From Epiperipatus broadwayi (lineage: Eukaryota > Onychophora > Udeonychophora > Euonychophora > Peripatidae), in contig JAQFVV010000285.1 in NCBI GenBank assembly GCA_028023455.1, positions 244,501 to 308,500 of the forward strand: a stretch of DNA of 64,000 bases, given 5' to 3'. Below the pieces are notes generated by a model that made no database searches, had not been told where the DNA came from, and saw nothing but the letters and a program-made list of their open reading frames with translations. This document shows, one piece after another, positions 1 to 13,319 of the stretch. Within the stretch, counting starts at the first letter, position 1; each line of letters begins with the position of its first letter. A program made the position numbers and the translations under genes.

Positions 1-1580
1 GATTTCCTTTAAGTCTGAGACGGAGTCAATATCTGTTAACATTTTAAAACTATTTATAAATTTTTCTTGCAACAATTTCGGCCACAAAATTATTAATAAT
101 ATCTTTACATATAATTAAATAATAATAATAATTCAAAGAGTAAGAAGATTTATTTGACATAAAAGCACTCACAGAGAAAATTTATGATTTTCTATGAATA
201 ATATGAACATTGTTTATCCTATATTTAAAAAAATAGGGAAGAATTTTTATACCCCAAGAATAAAATTTCTTTAGAAAATAATAGTGTTGCAAAACTTCCA
301 GACGAGCTGCTCATTTTTTATTAATAGGACTGTCTTATATTAGAATTACTATTAGAAAAGGGCTTCACATTTTTACTGTTAAGGAAGGGTATAGTTTATT
401 AGCCCTTTATTCATGTCAAATTAATAAAGCTATCAATTTTAATAAATAAAATTTCTAGTAAAAAGGCACTAATATTGTCAGAAATAATTAAGAAATGCTA
501 CAGATATTCTTAAAAAGTCTGACATGAATAAAAAGTATGAATTAAATAAGATCAATACTAATTTTAATAAGTTATGGGCGAAAAACTATCAACATTTTAA
601 AATTTCTCAACTTACTGATCTTTGAAAATGGGGAACAACGAAAAATTAAAGTAAACATACATTGGCATATTTTAAAAAAGATTACCAATATGTTTTTTAA
701 TGGAAACGTTTTTAAACACATTGCAGAAGTAGTGTTTTTCAAGAATTTGGTAAATCTAATCAAAATTGACTATTGTCATATAAATAATTTAAAATAATAA
801 ATTGCTTATTTTAGATTCCCCCCATTTATATGACTATTAATTTTTATAATAAAATAAATTATAATAATAAAATTAATAAAAAAACTTTTAACTTTAAACC
901 AATGCTTAATGTCGACAAAAGATACATTTTTAATCTATTACATTTGGTTGTAAAATCTGTTAACCTTTTGAATCTTAGTATTACAACTTCTGAGTACTAC
1001 TTTTTGTAAAGTTAACCAGGAGATACACAGTATAGTTCAATGAAACATTCCTGATAAGTAGTTTTAACTTCAAGCTTATGGTCACATCACTTTTGAATCA
1101 ACCCATATGCTACATAGCATGGTAGTTTAGCTATTAGTTATAAAAGATATAAGATGCTATTATGTCAAGATTACAAGTTATGGCATAAAATATGACTTTT
1201 TTGTTTTAATTTGGGCAAAATTGCAGCCATTGAAAAAGTTTAGGATGTTATGTATGGAAGTGCTCAAATCTTTTCAAAAATGCTAGGGGAATCTATCAAT
1301 TCCATTGTTTTAAAATGACCACATAAGTTTAGTAATTCTTGTAAGATGATCAGGAAGAACATGATAATGTGCAGTTTTAGTCTCCTGAGTTTTGAATCAA
1401 CATTTGTTGTGCTGTCTGTATGGTTTAGAGAACTATCAATTTGTAAAATTTCAGTGTTATATGAAAAACAATGCCTATATTTCAAGACTCATCTTGTTTC
1501 TGTAAAACAACTCAGCAGGCTGCATTTTTGGGTATCTTCAGTATTGTGAATGAATTCTCCTATGTGTTTTGTGCAAAAGT
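1..1580. other. AT-rich DNA, nothing assigned
   Basis: No coding region, RNA gene or clear repeat boundary is visible here. The open frames are short and lack protein-like composition. Homopolymer A and T runs dominate. Confidence 0.6.
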
Positions 1581-1803
1581 GCTCTCAGATCCAAGGCTCC
1601 TCACTGATGAAGGCCACAGCCATAAACTAGTCTGGGAATATTGTATGAGTAGGCACTAGATAGGGATTTTATGCACAAGCCTTCTGGCATCCAATGATTA
1701 CTCTGGTTAGCACAAGATGGCACTACTATATGGAGAGTTTTTGCCTGCTTTCTAACAGTTATGGGCTAGCATGAGATGGTGATCATGTGATGTTTAGTGG
1801 TTT
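1581..1803 (+). mobile_element. Hammerhead element family 1, copy a (decayed ribozyme)
   Basis: This is a partial copy of the commonest hammerhead-bearing short element in the window. It runs from the conserved GCTCTCAGATCCAAGG block through a hammerhead region at 1589-1646 to the 3' tail GGTGATCATGTGATG and the terminal GTGGTTT. The core CTGATGA (1604-1610) is intact and GTC is present. The invariant G of GAAA is lost (the sequence reads ATAAAC) and the outer stem I strand TTGGAT has become TTGTAT. The ribozyme is therefore probably inactive. The left end is not identifiable, so the copy may be 5' truncated. Family membership is certain from long matches to copies at 18.1, 22.7, 61.5 and 62.2 kb. 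Confidence 0.8.
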
Positions 1804-2890
1804 AACGAAAGTGGAGTAATTGAATCAAAAGTAAATGGTTACTTATTCAAAGCTCAACTTGTCATTCTGGTATTCAAACATTATAAAGTCCACAATAATT
1901 TGTTTATTATAAAAAATCAATAATTGAATGGCCTGCCATTCAGGAGATCACAAGATATTTAAGCACTAAAGGTGCCAAATATGAGTCACATTATATGAAT
2001 CTTGAGATTTTAATTTCACCACTTTACACGTGTTCACTATGCAATCCCTTGTTCTTTTTATTATTTTGATGATTGAAATGGGAGAATACTGTATGCTCTA
2101 AACAGAGTAGGTCTACATCATTGTCTCTACTTTTGAGATTTATCGAACATAAATTTATTTGTTCAGTAGTTGTGAAAAGTGTATTTGTTTGTGTGACCAA
2201 GTAACAAGTTTCAATAATTCATTGTTTAGTTTTTCTGCTTAACTCCACATTTTTATTTTGTAATATTCATATTAAAAGGATTAGCTTTAAAGTGGTAATT
2301 ATCATAGTTTTTGATAAACTTAAGATAGATTGACGAAAAAAACACTAAAATGTTCAGATGTATGATGATTTTTAAAAAGATTTGTTTTCCTAAGATTTTA
2401 TTTTGTTGTTTTGTTTTTGGTAATAATCCTTTATAATTTTTGTCAGGCTCTCTGAAAAGCATTGATTTTGGATCTATTCATTTGCAATGGATGTTGTTTT
2501 CTCATTTTTAGCAAATGCAGTCATTATAATTTGGATTATTGACTAATTAAAACATGGATGCTTTTGACTTTTTTTCGTCACAGTCTTATAAAAATGATGT
2601 TCAATTCTGTCAAATAATTTTTACCACTTTTTAAAGTTTTATTGAAAAATAAGATAAGATTTTTATTTCCCTAAATATAATAATATTTAAAACGTAGTTC
2701 TAATTAATACACAGAGCGATCCATTATTATAATTTTTTTATTTTTAAATGTTCAATTTTTTGATTAGTGGTATAAAAAAATACTCAAAAGCTTAAGTTTA
2801 TGCAAACGAATTGTATTCTACATCAGTTGTTTTATCTATTTTAAACTTAAGCAATTAGTAAACTGATATATAGCAGTGCTTCACAAGTCC
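1804..2890. other. AT-rich DNA, nothing assigned
   Basis: There is no recognisable gene or bounded repeat in this stretch. The longest open frames are AT-rich artefacts. Confidence 0.5.
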
Positions 2891-2892
2891 CA

Positions 2893-2960
2893 ATCCAGTG
2901 CTGCCATATCTATGTATTCTGGCTTATGATTTTCATCAGTGAAGAGTTTTAATCCTGGAT
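2893..2960 (-). ncRNA. Degenerate hammerhead-like relic
   Basis: The minus strand reads ATCCAG, a spacer, TTCA, CTGATGA (2933-2939), a short stem-loop ending AAGCCA, then GAATAC and, further on, CTGGAT. ATCCAG and CTGGAT are complementary and occupy the same place as the outer stem I pair ATCCAA/TTGGAT of family 1. GAAA is changed to GAAT and no GTC remains at the cleavage site, so this is at best a dead, diverged relic. It could also be chance. Confidence 0.35.
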
Positions 2961-5900
2961 CTAATAAATCTGGATTTTAAAGAATACAATTGCACTTTTA
3001 ATCCTGGATTCATTTTTTAATGTTTTTTTTTTGTATTATCAAGTTTCCAGCATAAAATTTAAAAAAAAATTGAAACTAAACCATTTTATCACATGCTTAA
3101 GTAGATCGGAAACTTATCGGTTTTTAAATAATTGTAAGAACTTCTATTCTTGGGACAAGTTTGGTATAAAATCAACTTATACAATGTTTGATTTTTAGGA
3201 ACAAATTCTACTTATTTTATTTTACTTTTCCCATTTATTATAAACTTAAGTGATCAATAAATGCTAGACAGTAATACTTAATAAGTTCCTACCCAGAATG
3301 GAAAAGAATAAATAAAATTGGCTTAAAAAAGCAGTATGTAAGCTGAAGTCATGGGATGTTTTTTTGGTTTTATTAAAATTTACATAGAAATCTAAAAGCA
3401 ATGTTAAAAATGCAATAGTATTAAGCAAACATTAATTTCATACTATCAACATATTAATAAATATTCCATTTTGACTCTAAAAAATAAGGGTATTTTCAAC
3501 TCCTACTTTAAAATGACTCAATTAATGAATATATTAATGGAGTCGATTTAAAATAAGAATTATATATTTTTTACGTAATTTTATTCTCATTTTTATTGTT
3601 AAGTACTTCAATTTCTGTATAGCAAAATGTATCACTTTTGTTTGTGTAGCAACTGATAACTTATAATAGGAGACTTAGAACTTTAACAATACAGCAGTGA
3701 TAGGAGAAATTGGGTTTTCTGAGTATATTATAAAAGTGTATATATTTTAAAAAGCTTCGACCAGGTAAAATTTGCATTTTTTTCCAAATCCTAATTAGAC
3801 ACAATTTTTCTCCTAGGTAGTGGTTTCGCAGCCAATCCAGACTATCATCCAATATTTGTTAGTAGAGGAGTATCTAGATTTTCTTAGGGGCTAAAGCAAA
3901 GAATGAAAAATCGTTCAAGTCCTTACTATTCGATAATTGGCGTATTAAGTAAGGTATGCTTGGTTTTTTTCAGTTTTTCTATAAGAGATTATTGGACAGG
4001 GGTTTGCTTTTTGGCTGTACTTATTTTAGCTTTTGCTACATATATATAAAATTGTTATTAAATATTTCAGACAATATAAATTACACAATTTTATCTAATT
4101 TTATTTGATTACACAGATTAGTCAGCAAATTATTTAAATTTTGCCTTGTCATATTAGTAGAAAAGATGCATATTTATAATTTAAATGTTATTTAAACGTA
4201 ATCAAATATTATTTGGGGAAAAAAAAATTCAAATCGGTTGCGGCTAATGTCAACAATTTGTTAAAAACTAATAGTTTTAATGCAAAATTTATCCTATGTC
4301 TTGCATTCACGTGTTTAAATAATATATTAAAAAAAGAAATTGATATTTTTTCCTTTTTGACAAATGAATCGAGACATTGATGTTTATGTACAAAAAATAT
4401 TAAATGAATCTTTAAATAATATTCATTTTATTGTTTAGAATTATATCCATAGCTCTATTCTAAAGCGAGTGCGTTCAAGTTAACGCACTCGCGCCTATAT
4501 TTAGATGTGTGTGTGTATATATATATATACTGATTTAGAGAGTACTGAAAAAATAAAATAACCAGTCGATTAAGCTAAAAATTATATGATAATCTCAAGA
4601 CTAATAAGTAATTGCTAAGTATGATTAAAATATTTAAGTAACGATGTTGCTGGCATATATGTGAGTAAAGAAAATTTAGCACTTGCAAAATAAATTGTAA
4701 TAATTTGACTTTGATAAATACTGAGCAAAGACAATGAAGGCAAATGAGAAGTAATATGGGTCAGTGGAAGAATTCTAGTTCAGCTGAAAATGCATCTCAA
4801 AGAGTCATTTAACTTTTTCAAATGTCTTTATGTGATTGAAAATATGTTTATGCAATAGGAAATATAAGTATATTTAAGATTTTTCATGTGATTGTGTTTA
4901 ATGAATAATTAAAATATTGAGCTTTGATAAAAATTTGAAGTATATATCTGAGCTAAAATACTATGATAATCTGTAGCCTATTATATGATTAGTAATTATT
5001 AAAGTAGATATTTAAAAGGTGGATTGTCATAGGTGTGAAGTGGAGAAAATTATTCGCTACTTGTAAATAAAATTGAAATAATTTGAAGTTATGGGAGAAC
5101 TATGAGAAATAGTGTACATTCTGAAGAATGATAGCCCTAATTTTTTCAAAGTTGGTGAATGGATGAATGCTTTTAATCCACTAATTCCAGATTTTTTAAC
5201 ATATATTTTTAAAGGTGTTAATCTATTTAAAGTACATATTTAAATATCTAGTTTATTGATCAAAGTTTAATTATTCAAATAATTTTGTATAACCATACCT
5301 GGTTTGTGGTTGGTCATTGAAATAGACTTATTTAAGAAATACCATTGTTTTTATTAATCATAATTTTAACATCAAGATGACTGATTTGATTTATGAAACA
5401 ATCAGTTAATACATTCATATGGGATGAAGCTTAGGTGAAGCAGTAGAGATTGTTCTTAAAATATGCATCTTAAAAAGAAAATGCCAGGTATTTTTTCATG
5501 ATATGACAAAAATATAACAATTGTTTCATGCACTGTTATTGGAAATTGGATCCAAAGTTCATCATAAGTTTGAATGCTGAAAGTGTCAGCACTGGAATCA
5601 ATCCAAGCATCTCACATTTCAGAATTATGACACTCAACTACTGCAGAAACAACACAAGTAATATATTGAAATTATTATTATTTAAAACATTGTATTGCTT
5701 TAAAGATTAATTTATGAATTTGTGCATATACATATCTATAATAATATTATTATTTGATGTCTGTATTTTTAAAGCAATATATGTAATTATACAACTGAAT
5801 ATTTGTAAATACAGTAACTAAATAATTACAAATATTGCAAATTAAAAAAAAAACAATAAAAGAAAAATAAAGGAAGCTGTGCTAATATACAAATATAAAC

Positions 5901-6095
5901 ATGACTTAATTAGCAAGCAATCAGCAAACATTAAGGTCATGGAATTATAGGAAAGTTAGCATTTCAAAGCTTTAGTTGACAAAGATTACTGGGATAATCG
6001 AAAGTGCTCCTAAGTGTATAAAAATTTTTAATTATTTAGTTACTGTAATTACAAATATTCAGTTTAATAATTACGTATATATATATATATAATAT
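2961..6095. other. AT-rich DNA with no gene
   Basis: No coding or RNA gene is supported. The only conspicuous items are a GC-rich hairpin at 4465-4492, listed separately, and a short TG/TA run near 4507-4530. Confidence 0.5.
4465..4492. repeat. Perfect GC-rich hairpin in AT-rich surroundings
   Basis: An 11-bp perfect inverted repeat (GCGAGTGCGTT / AACGCACTCGC) encloses a 6-nt loop. It is a sharp local GC island in DNA of about 25% GC. No oligo-T tract or flanking gene supports a bacterial-type terminator, and the role is unknown. Confidence 0.75.
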
Positions 6096-6262
6096 AAAAG
6101 GATTTGAACTCAGCCTTTCAAGCTCCCTACAACTATCAACTTGATTTTATATAATTGATACTAATGTCCACATGTGAAAATATGTATGTAGTCATGTGGA
6201 TTAGTTGTATAAGTTGGAGTGGATAACTATTGGGAGCTTAAAAGTCTGATTCAAATCCCTTT
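6096..6262. repeat. Fold-back repeat, about 70-bp arms
   Basis: The left arm from GGATTTGAACTCAG to CCACATG (about 6100-6174) pairs imperfectly with CATGTGGATTAG to CTGATTCAAATCCC (6193-6260). The spacer is about 18 bp. GATTTGAACTC and GATTCAAATCCC resemble a pol III B box in opposite orientation, and the same phrase recurs in the 45.9- and 46.4-kb repeats. Confidence 0.7.
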
Positions 6263-6289
6263 TAATTATATTAAGTTTAGTATATATAT

Positions 6290-6458
6290 ATAAAAACCAC
6301 CAGTAATCACATAAACATTCACAATAAGGATAGTAATCAATATTTCTCACTGCTGTCAAGGCAACCTCTCACCTTTTAATAGCAAGAATGGAAATCCATT
6401 CTTATTAATGGTCCATTGAATATATATGGACACTTAAAGATTGCAACTTGACTACAGA

Positions 6459-6505
<47 letters not shown>

Positions 6506-6520
6506 TTTCTGTATATATAT
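6290..6520. repeat. Dispersed repeat followed by a TA microsatellite
   Basis: The segment with CTGTCAAGGCAACCTCTC followed by an ACACTTAAAG...CAACTTGA block matches a repeat at 52,030-52,215 and, inverted, at 35,200-35,340. It is followed by an AT dinucleotide tract (about 6460-6502). The type of element is not known. Confidence 0.6.
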
Positions 6521-6664
6521 ATATATGTTTATTAATAAAAGGATTGAAATATATTAGTGATTGTAAATAGTAATGTTTTATATTTATTTATTCAATTATT
6601 ATTTATCATCTTCATTTTCAACTTTTCAACCTTTTTATGTATATATTTATATTTGTAGATAATT

Positions 6665-6695
6665 CTGAAGAAGACCACCAGGGTTTGACTAAAGT
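6665..6695 (+). other. Degenerate CTGAAGAAG stem-loop motif
   Basis: CTGAAGAAG is followed by a short complementary ACC/GGT stem and TTTGAC. It resembles the CTGAAGAAG-stem-CGAAAC signature found intact at 17.1 and 34.1 kb. The downstream GAAAC is lost, so assignment is tentative. Confidence 0.35.
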
Positions 6696-6759
6696 ATTAA
6701 TTGCTGATGTGCATAAATTTTTCCATTCAAAATAAAAAAAAGATAACAATGATTAATTA

Positions 6760-7700
6760 TATTTATAGTTTTATGATTATTGGTAAATAGAAAAACATAA
6801 CAAATGACTTCACAAATGAAAATAGTTGTGCAATTTAATTTAAAATAGCCAAAAATATTGTATTGCAGGCAATGACCTATCTATCATGACTCCAGAGGAC
6901 TAGCCATGGAAAATGATCATTTCATCAGATCAATAGTAAAGATTTAATATGAAATTCTGGTTTTTATATCTATTTAAGAAACATTTTATGCTCCAAGAAA
7001 TCTTGTTCCAAAAAGTATTTTCGTAAAACTATGATGAAATAATGCAATAACATAAAATAAATTGTATTGATAATATAAGTGTTCTTGATTATATTTAAAA
7101 TGTTAATAGACATAAAATATATGAAACAAACTATATCATGTGTAATAAAAACAACTGTATGAATATATACAAAACATCCATTAAGTTGAATAATAAGTGT
7201 TAATGGATAAAGAATGGATAGTTAATTAATTAATATATGTGGATATATATCAATTCAATATATATAGCAGAGTAATTTTGTAGTAGGTTTGAAAAAAAAA
7301 TCATGTAATAGATCATGTCAAATATCCATTTGTTTATCTGTCTTCTCTCATGTATTGATATAGATGTCGCTGCATGTACTTTAAATCGTGGTATTCTGGA
7401 GATATATTGAAAAGGGCAAAAAATCTAATTTGCCAAAAAAGGCTTTTCTATGATAATTTTATAATTTGAAATCTTTGTTGCTTGTATATATGTATTTTTA
7501 AACATATTATTGATTATTGTAATAACATTATGAAGTAAGATGTCACATATGGTTACCACTGCTATGAGGTGAACTTGGCAATAGCGTAAGAAATTTTTTT
7601 TTTACATTTCATTACCTTAAACTTAAATATTGCATTCTTCCAATAGAAAAGAGAAATAGTCATGTGAATAATTGTAGTCTCCTTAATATCAACATGAGCT
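6760..7700. other. AT-rich DNA, nothing assigned
   Basis: No coding potential, RNA gene or repeat boundary is visible. Confidence 0.5.
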
Positions 7701-10700
7701 CCAAAAATAAAGATTCCCATAATTAAATAAAATCTTTTAAAACTGTAAGTTCAGAGAAATGTTACAAACATTTGAACACAAATCTGGGAATAGCATAACA
7801 TTTAAAAGTCTAACAAAATCAAAAAAAAGTTAAAACCAATAGTTAAATAATATAATAGATTCTAAATCATAAACAACGTTACTAATTCCTCCCTTTTCCT
7901 TTCTACAAAATACCACTTGGATGAACAAATCCAATCGAGGTGGATTAAAAAAAATGATAATTTACAGTAATTGTATTAATACTGGTTTTGGACAACAACG
8001 TAAATTACATACATCAAAATCTTTATCAAATCTTAATAGTGATATTGTTTTAAATAGAGTTGACTCAATGAAGAACCAACAGATAAGTGAACAGTTAAAA
8101 AGATTTTTTAAATTCGGACTACATCCAATAAATACCATTAATAATATAACATTTATAAATTTTACATTATCAGCATCAATAGCCCAAATAATGAAATTAA
8201 GGCCATTATTTTTGGCAAGCTAAATGATTACTGATGCAAAATATTTGCAAACAACCTTTCTCAAACCAAATTAATAAGTATTCTTAAAAATTATGATGTT
8301 TGATGTATTATCATACATATGATGATCTATCAGAGAACTACAAAAACACAATAAAATTACACAATTACCTCCACTGTTACTATCATCTACCATCATAACA
8401 TGTCATTCATAAAACTATAATATTTCACTAAAATAAAATAAGAGGAAACCGAAAATATAATTGGACATTTAAACTTGAAAAAATCTATTTTATAATTAAA
8501 GATGCAAATCCATTATGTATGGCCATATTATACATGTTTTACTTGATTTTATAATTTATTTCTACAGAAAAGCATTGCAAATGTAGCTCATTTACTTAGC
8601 ACATTTAAGGAACTTACAACTAATATGCCAATTGAAATTCCAACAATCCCATAAATGATCAAAATTAAGATAGAGCAGGCTCACATATCCAATGAACTTG
8701 CTCATAATATTATTAGGAACTTCCATCTTAATCACTATTATTATTAGAGATCACCCAACATTCTGCTTAAGATTACCAAAATTGGATCCTAATACTCTCA
8801 ATATTGAACTAGTGATTGCAATAGATGTGGAAAAATTGACAAAATGGATCACTTAAGCAATAATGAGCAAAAATCTAGACTATGAGTAACTGTTTTTTTA
8901 GAAGTATTTCACTAACTTTAGAAATAAGCACACATATGAGTATACACCCTAATAATTTGGTGCAGTCTGTTGACAACATCTATTCAGAAGTGAACAAAAT
9001 ATAGGCTAGACAAGCCAATAAAACTAATTGTTCAAACCAAATACTCTCAATAAAAGTCCAATTCCAGTAGCCATTTATGGAAGTTCAATCCCATGAATCC
9101 ATGGACCATCTGAGATTGATACAATATAAGCATTACAATAATCAACATATCTAATTTTATGGAGAAAACCACAATCATACATTTATACTAACAAAAACAA
9201 AAAAAAAAAAACATCAACTACTTGAACAACTATCATTGGTACACAAACTGTAGGGGGTATTATATTTTTAATCATAAACTGACCACTAGATGAGTTCAGA
9301 GAATAGAGATTATAATAAGCACAAAAATTTTCATGAGCAAAATTAAGCTTAGAATACATATATGTTAAAGCAATTGTATCATAAATTATATCAATTTTAT
9401 CTTACAGCAATATACTCAAGTCAAAAGCTAAATTTGAAATCAGTTCACTCCTCATTTCCAGAGGAAAATATTACACAGGCCTAATATAACCATCCTATGT
9501 TAAGACTTCAACTACTGCAATACAATTTAAACTTAATCAACTTTAATTATTACCATTATCATTCTTGTATCCTCCTGGTGTTTGCATCTTCTTCAATTTT
9601 AAAACTTCAATCTATCTATATATCATTTTATTTTCTGACCACACTTGTGTGATTCTCAAATTAAAGGGATTTCAAAATAACACACCCCTTTATAAATTTA
9701 CATTTAAATGATAGGTTTCCATGAAATAGAAATTAACTATAGTTGACATTTTAACACAATAGTCCTTTTTAACAGCTGCAGAACCTCTCTTTGGTTGAAA
9801 CTTGATTGGTCTTCAAAATTTTTTAAACAACTACTGCTCTGATCACTCAACACCCTATAGTTTAAATAACTTCATATACTAATATATTGATGACCTTGAA
9901 ATAAATCCTCAAGCAATCTTGCACACAAATCATACCAATCCTCATCTGTAAAGTGCAAAATCAGTTGATCACACTTTATAAAAAGTGCTATAGCATTTAG
10001 ATTAAGAAAAATAATATCTGGTAAGAACCACTGTAAATTATATAAAAATCTACCCCATTTCATGTCTTTAACTTTCCCAATTTATCAAAGGATGACATTC
10101 CTTTTCTTGACACCAAAGTCAGCATAGAACTTTAAGGGTACCTAAAATCTAATCTAAAAGCAACCAGTCATTATTAATTCACTTTTTACTACAGTGTACA
10201 ACTGCCTTAAGAAAATTGTATTAAACTACAACAAATGTTTGAAGAAATTATGCACTTTAGAACACATACTTCTTTAGCTGCTGATTTTATTCCAGCTAGT
10301 GTCTACAAGCAGTTTCACAACATCATTGTTCTTGCCATGCATAAGTATTATAATCATCTCTGCAATGTTGATATACCCAACCTTTCTACCAATATAATAT
10401 TTGTCTTAGAAATCTGTAAATAACAGACATTAAAACTAAGTAAAGTTATTTTACCAATTTGCATCATGTTGTAAAAGGTACTATACCTCTCAAATTATCT
10501 TTTTAATACAAGTTTTTTTTTTGTTTGGCAAAAAAAAAAAAAAACCTTGTAGATTATATTGCATGTTAAATCAAGTTTAATGTTCTTTTTAGTTTAAAAT
10601 ATCTATTTACCATACTACACAAACTTTTGTCTCAACAGTTAATTGCTATGAAGAACAATCTTATCAATAGATCAATTAAACTAAAGAATCTTTCTGAGTT

Positions 10701-12120
10701 TGTTGTGACTTTCCACAAGACTTACGACTTGCACTAATGATTTTTATAGACTCCTGATTAAGAAAACTGAACAGTCTTTTTATTTCTGATCTTGAAATAC
10801 TATTCAGACCATGTCTTTCATTTATGAAGTTCTGATAATCTGCATAAGCCTTCAAAACATACCTCCCATTCTGCATATTCTAAACCAATTCCAAATGTTG
10901 AATGGTTCCACAATACAAGTTTCCAATAATCTATGTAGAAACCATTTATATGATGTTAGTTACCATCATTCTTTACAGATAGGCTCTTTAATTTTTCTTA
11001 GAATTGCAGTTAATCTGTCTAAAATGCAATTAACATTATCACTTAAACAACCTTGTAATGAACATCTTTAGTGTAAAAATGAAAACATTATGCTCAAAAC
11101 TTCATTAACCCATTATGAAAATTCATATAATGAAACAATTCTTGAATGAATACTTGACTACTATATCTTTAACATGTGTCTACTTAATACTATTTATAAT
11201 AAGATGTCTGTAATAAAAGCATACATATGGAAATCATCTTTACATCATTCATCAATCAAGACCACATGCTTTTGTATCTGCAAAGGAAAATTCAATTTTA
11301 TATGTTTCAAAATTTTTGTAACTTATACTAAAAATTAAAATGTATATTACAACTTTAGTTAACCCAATTATCACTGCCACCCTTTACCCATACTATTGCT
11401 ATTTTACACTTCCATATATCAGATAATCATTAGCCCACTATAATATTAAATCTTTAGATGGCATATCATTTGGAGATTTAATGCAGATAATTTATTCTTC
11501 TTAACATCTATGGACAACTTTGCTGATTGATAAAACACTAAGTTCCAAAACCTTTGTGTTTCTCAGTTGTAGCTAAAATATTTTATTAAATCTATTACAA
11601 GATACAAATACAAGCACAACGTTTCTCAATGATCGATTCAAGGTAAATCTCAAAGTATCATATATTTGTACAATAATTATTCAGAACAATTGCTATACAT
11701 CTTTCAAACCTGCCCATAATTTACATCTCTATAACTGCTTATGTGTCATAAGTGCATAATTAACATTAAGCAATTACTTGAAAAACAGGAACGTATATAT
11801 ATTCCTATAATGCATGTGGGATAGCTCACACACTAAGAACTAAGTGGCTTACATGCTTCTCGATGATATTTAGCAATAAAAATTATAACATAAAATAACA
11901 CAGAATGACTTAACCCATATTTAGACTCTTTCAAATTCTTATCCAAGAATATCATGATCCAAACTTGACAATCTATAATCTTTTCCAGTTGTGCAAAAGA
12001 GCATTTTTCGTGTAAACTGCGGTCTGTATAATCTAAATTTTTGTTTGCAATGCTTGCTAATATTTGGAAATAATTTGTCATCAATAAAAAAAATAACAAA
12101 AAAAAAAACTGTATAAATTA
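7700..12120. other. G-poor, C-richer block of unknown nature
   Basis: The plus strand is strikingly poor in G but has ordinary C over more than 4 kb, unlike the DNA on either side. The PLE-coding strand at 14.6-16.4 kb has the same bias, so an old, heavily decayed element with coding strand + is possible. I read the frames and found no domain I can defend. The 100-codon frame at 7921-8223 is the longest but has no recognisable family. Confidence 0.4.
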
Positions 12121-12139
12121 AACTGATAATAAAAGATTT

Positions 12140-12940
12140 ATTGATAAGATTCTTTTTTTTTTCTCAGTGATGAAAGTTTATTCATCAAAAAAGGGTACAA
12201 ATATGGTTAAATAAGATGTTTACAAAAAATGGTAAAAATGAAATTCTGGAGCAACATAGTGAAGGGGGAGGGATACATATGAAAAGGGAAAGGGATGTGG
12301 AAAGGGTTTGTATTAACCATTAAAGACAAATGAATGTTACAATTAGGAATTATTTGTAAAGTCTAGAAATCAAATATGACTAGTCTTTTACGAGTACAAT
12401 ATTGGGAAAGTTGAGAAATGGGAAAACACTTGGAGATAGCATAAAATATGGACTAAATCAATCTACTGTTCAGTTCTTCCAAATGGCCTTGAATATCTTC
12501 ACAAGAGTGCAATCTCGAATACTTTGGAAAAATTATGGAAAACCTATGGAGAACACGGGAAAAAAATCCAAGCTTCAAAATGTCTCTGCTGAAAACCATT
12601 CTAATCCATCATGAAAATCACATGAACAGCAAAAGGCCAGCCCTATCAATAGCAACATTGGAAGTAATAAAATTAAATAAGGTGGATCACTTGAAATTAG
12701 AATCATGAGGCCAAACTGCGATCTATTTTGCAATAAAACATGGATAAAATCACTCATAACGATAACGTTAAAGAATCACCATAAATAACGTTATTTTTTC
12801 TATCTTGTGAATGAGAAAAACCAATGTTGGTAACGATCACCACAGCGCCCTCATCCCAGACCCCTCCATCAAAAGAACTAGGATTTAGATCCCTGGGAGT
12901 CCTCCCAACAACTGGACCCTCTCATTCATTCAACAAAATT
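12140..12940. other. Unassigned segment, slightly richer in GC
   Basis: Base composition changes here (GAAGGGGGAGGG near 12,265; a C-rich stretch near 12,840-12,930). The segment stands out from its neighbours and may be an unrecognised repeat. No coding domain was recognised in it. Confidence 0.35.
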
Positions 12941-13319
12941 AAGTGAAATGAAAATTTTCATTAAAAGGTTAAATTTCTGTAGAAATCGTTTGTAATTTCA
13001 CTGGCTGCCATATATTTACATAGCGTTTTTATAAAAGTTGAAATTATGCTTACTTGTGATTACATTGTTGATATAGCTTGTATATGAAAAGAGAGCTAAA
13101 AAACTTCTCTTTTTAATAGGGATAGTTTTAGAGAAATTTAATTCCCTGAACTAGAAAAAAGGGAACGAAACGAGTCAGAAACAGTGTTAACTGGAGTCCT
13201 TGGCCCGGTTCTTAATATTGAAAAGAACATGATTGTTTTAAATTTTTCTGTAAAAAACTTAACTACCAGTTAAAGCAGATGGGCTAAATACTAATTTTTT
13301 GTCAGTTTATATATTCTAC

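Noticed and set aside
7921-8223. 100-codon open frame as a possible gene
   Set aside because: The composition is that of AT-rich DNA, there is no recognisable family and no splice or promoter context.
9887-9960. Tyr-Ile-Asp-Asp-like phrase near 9,887 as an RT active site
   Set aside because: The flanking frames show no other RT motif; a four-residue match is chance in this much sequence.
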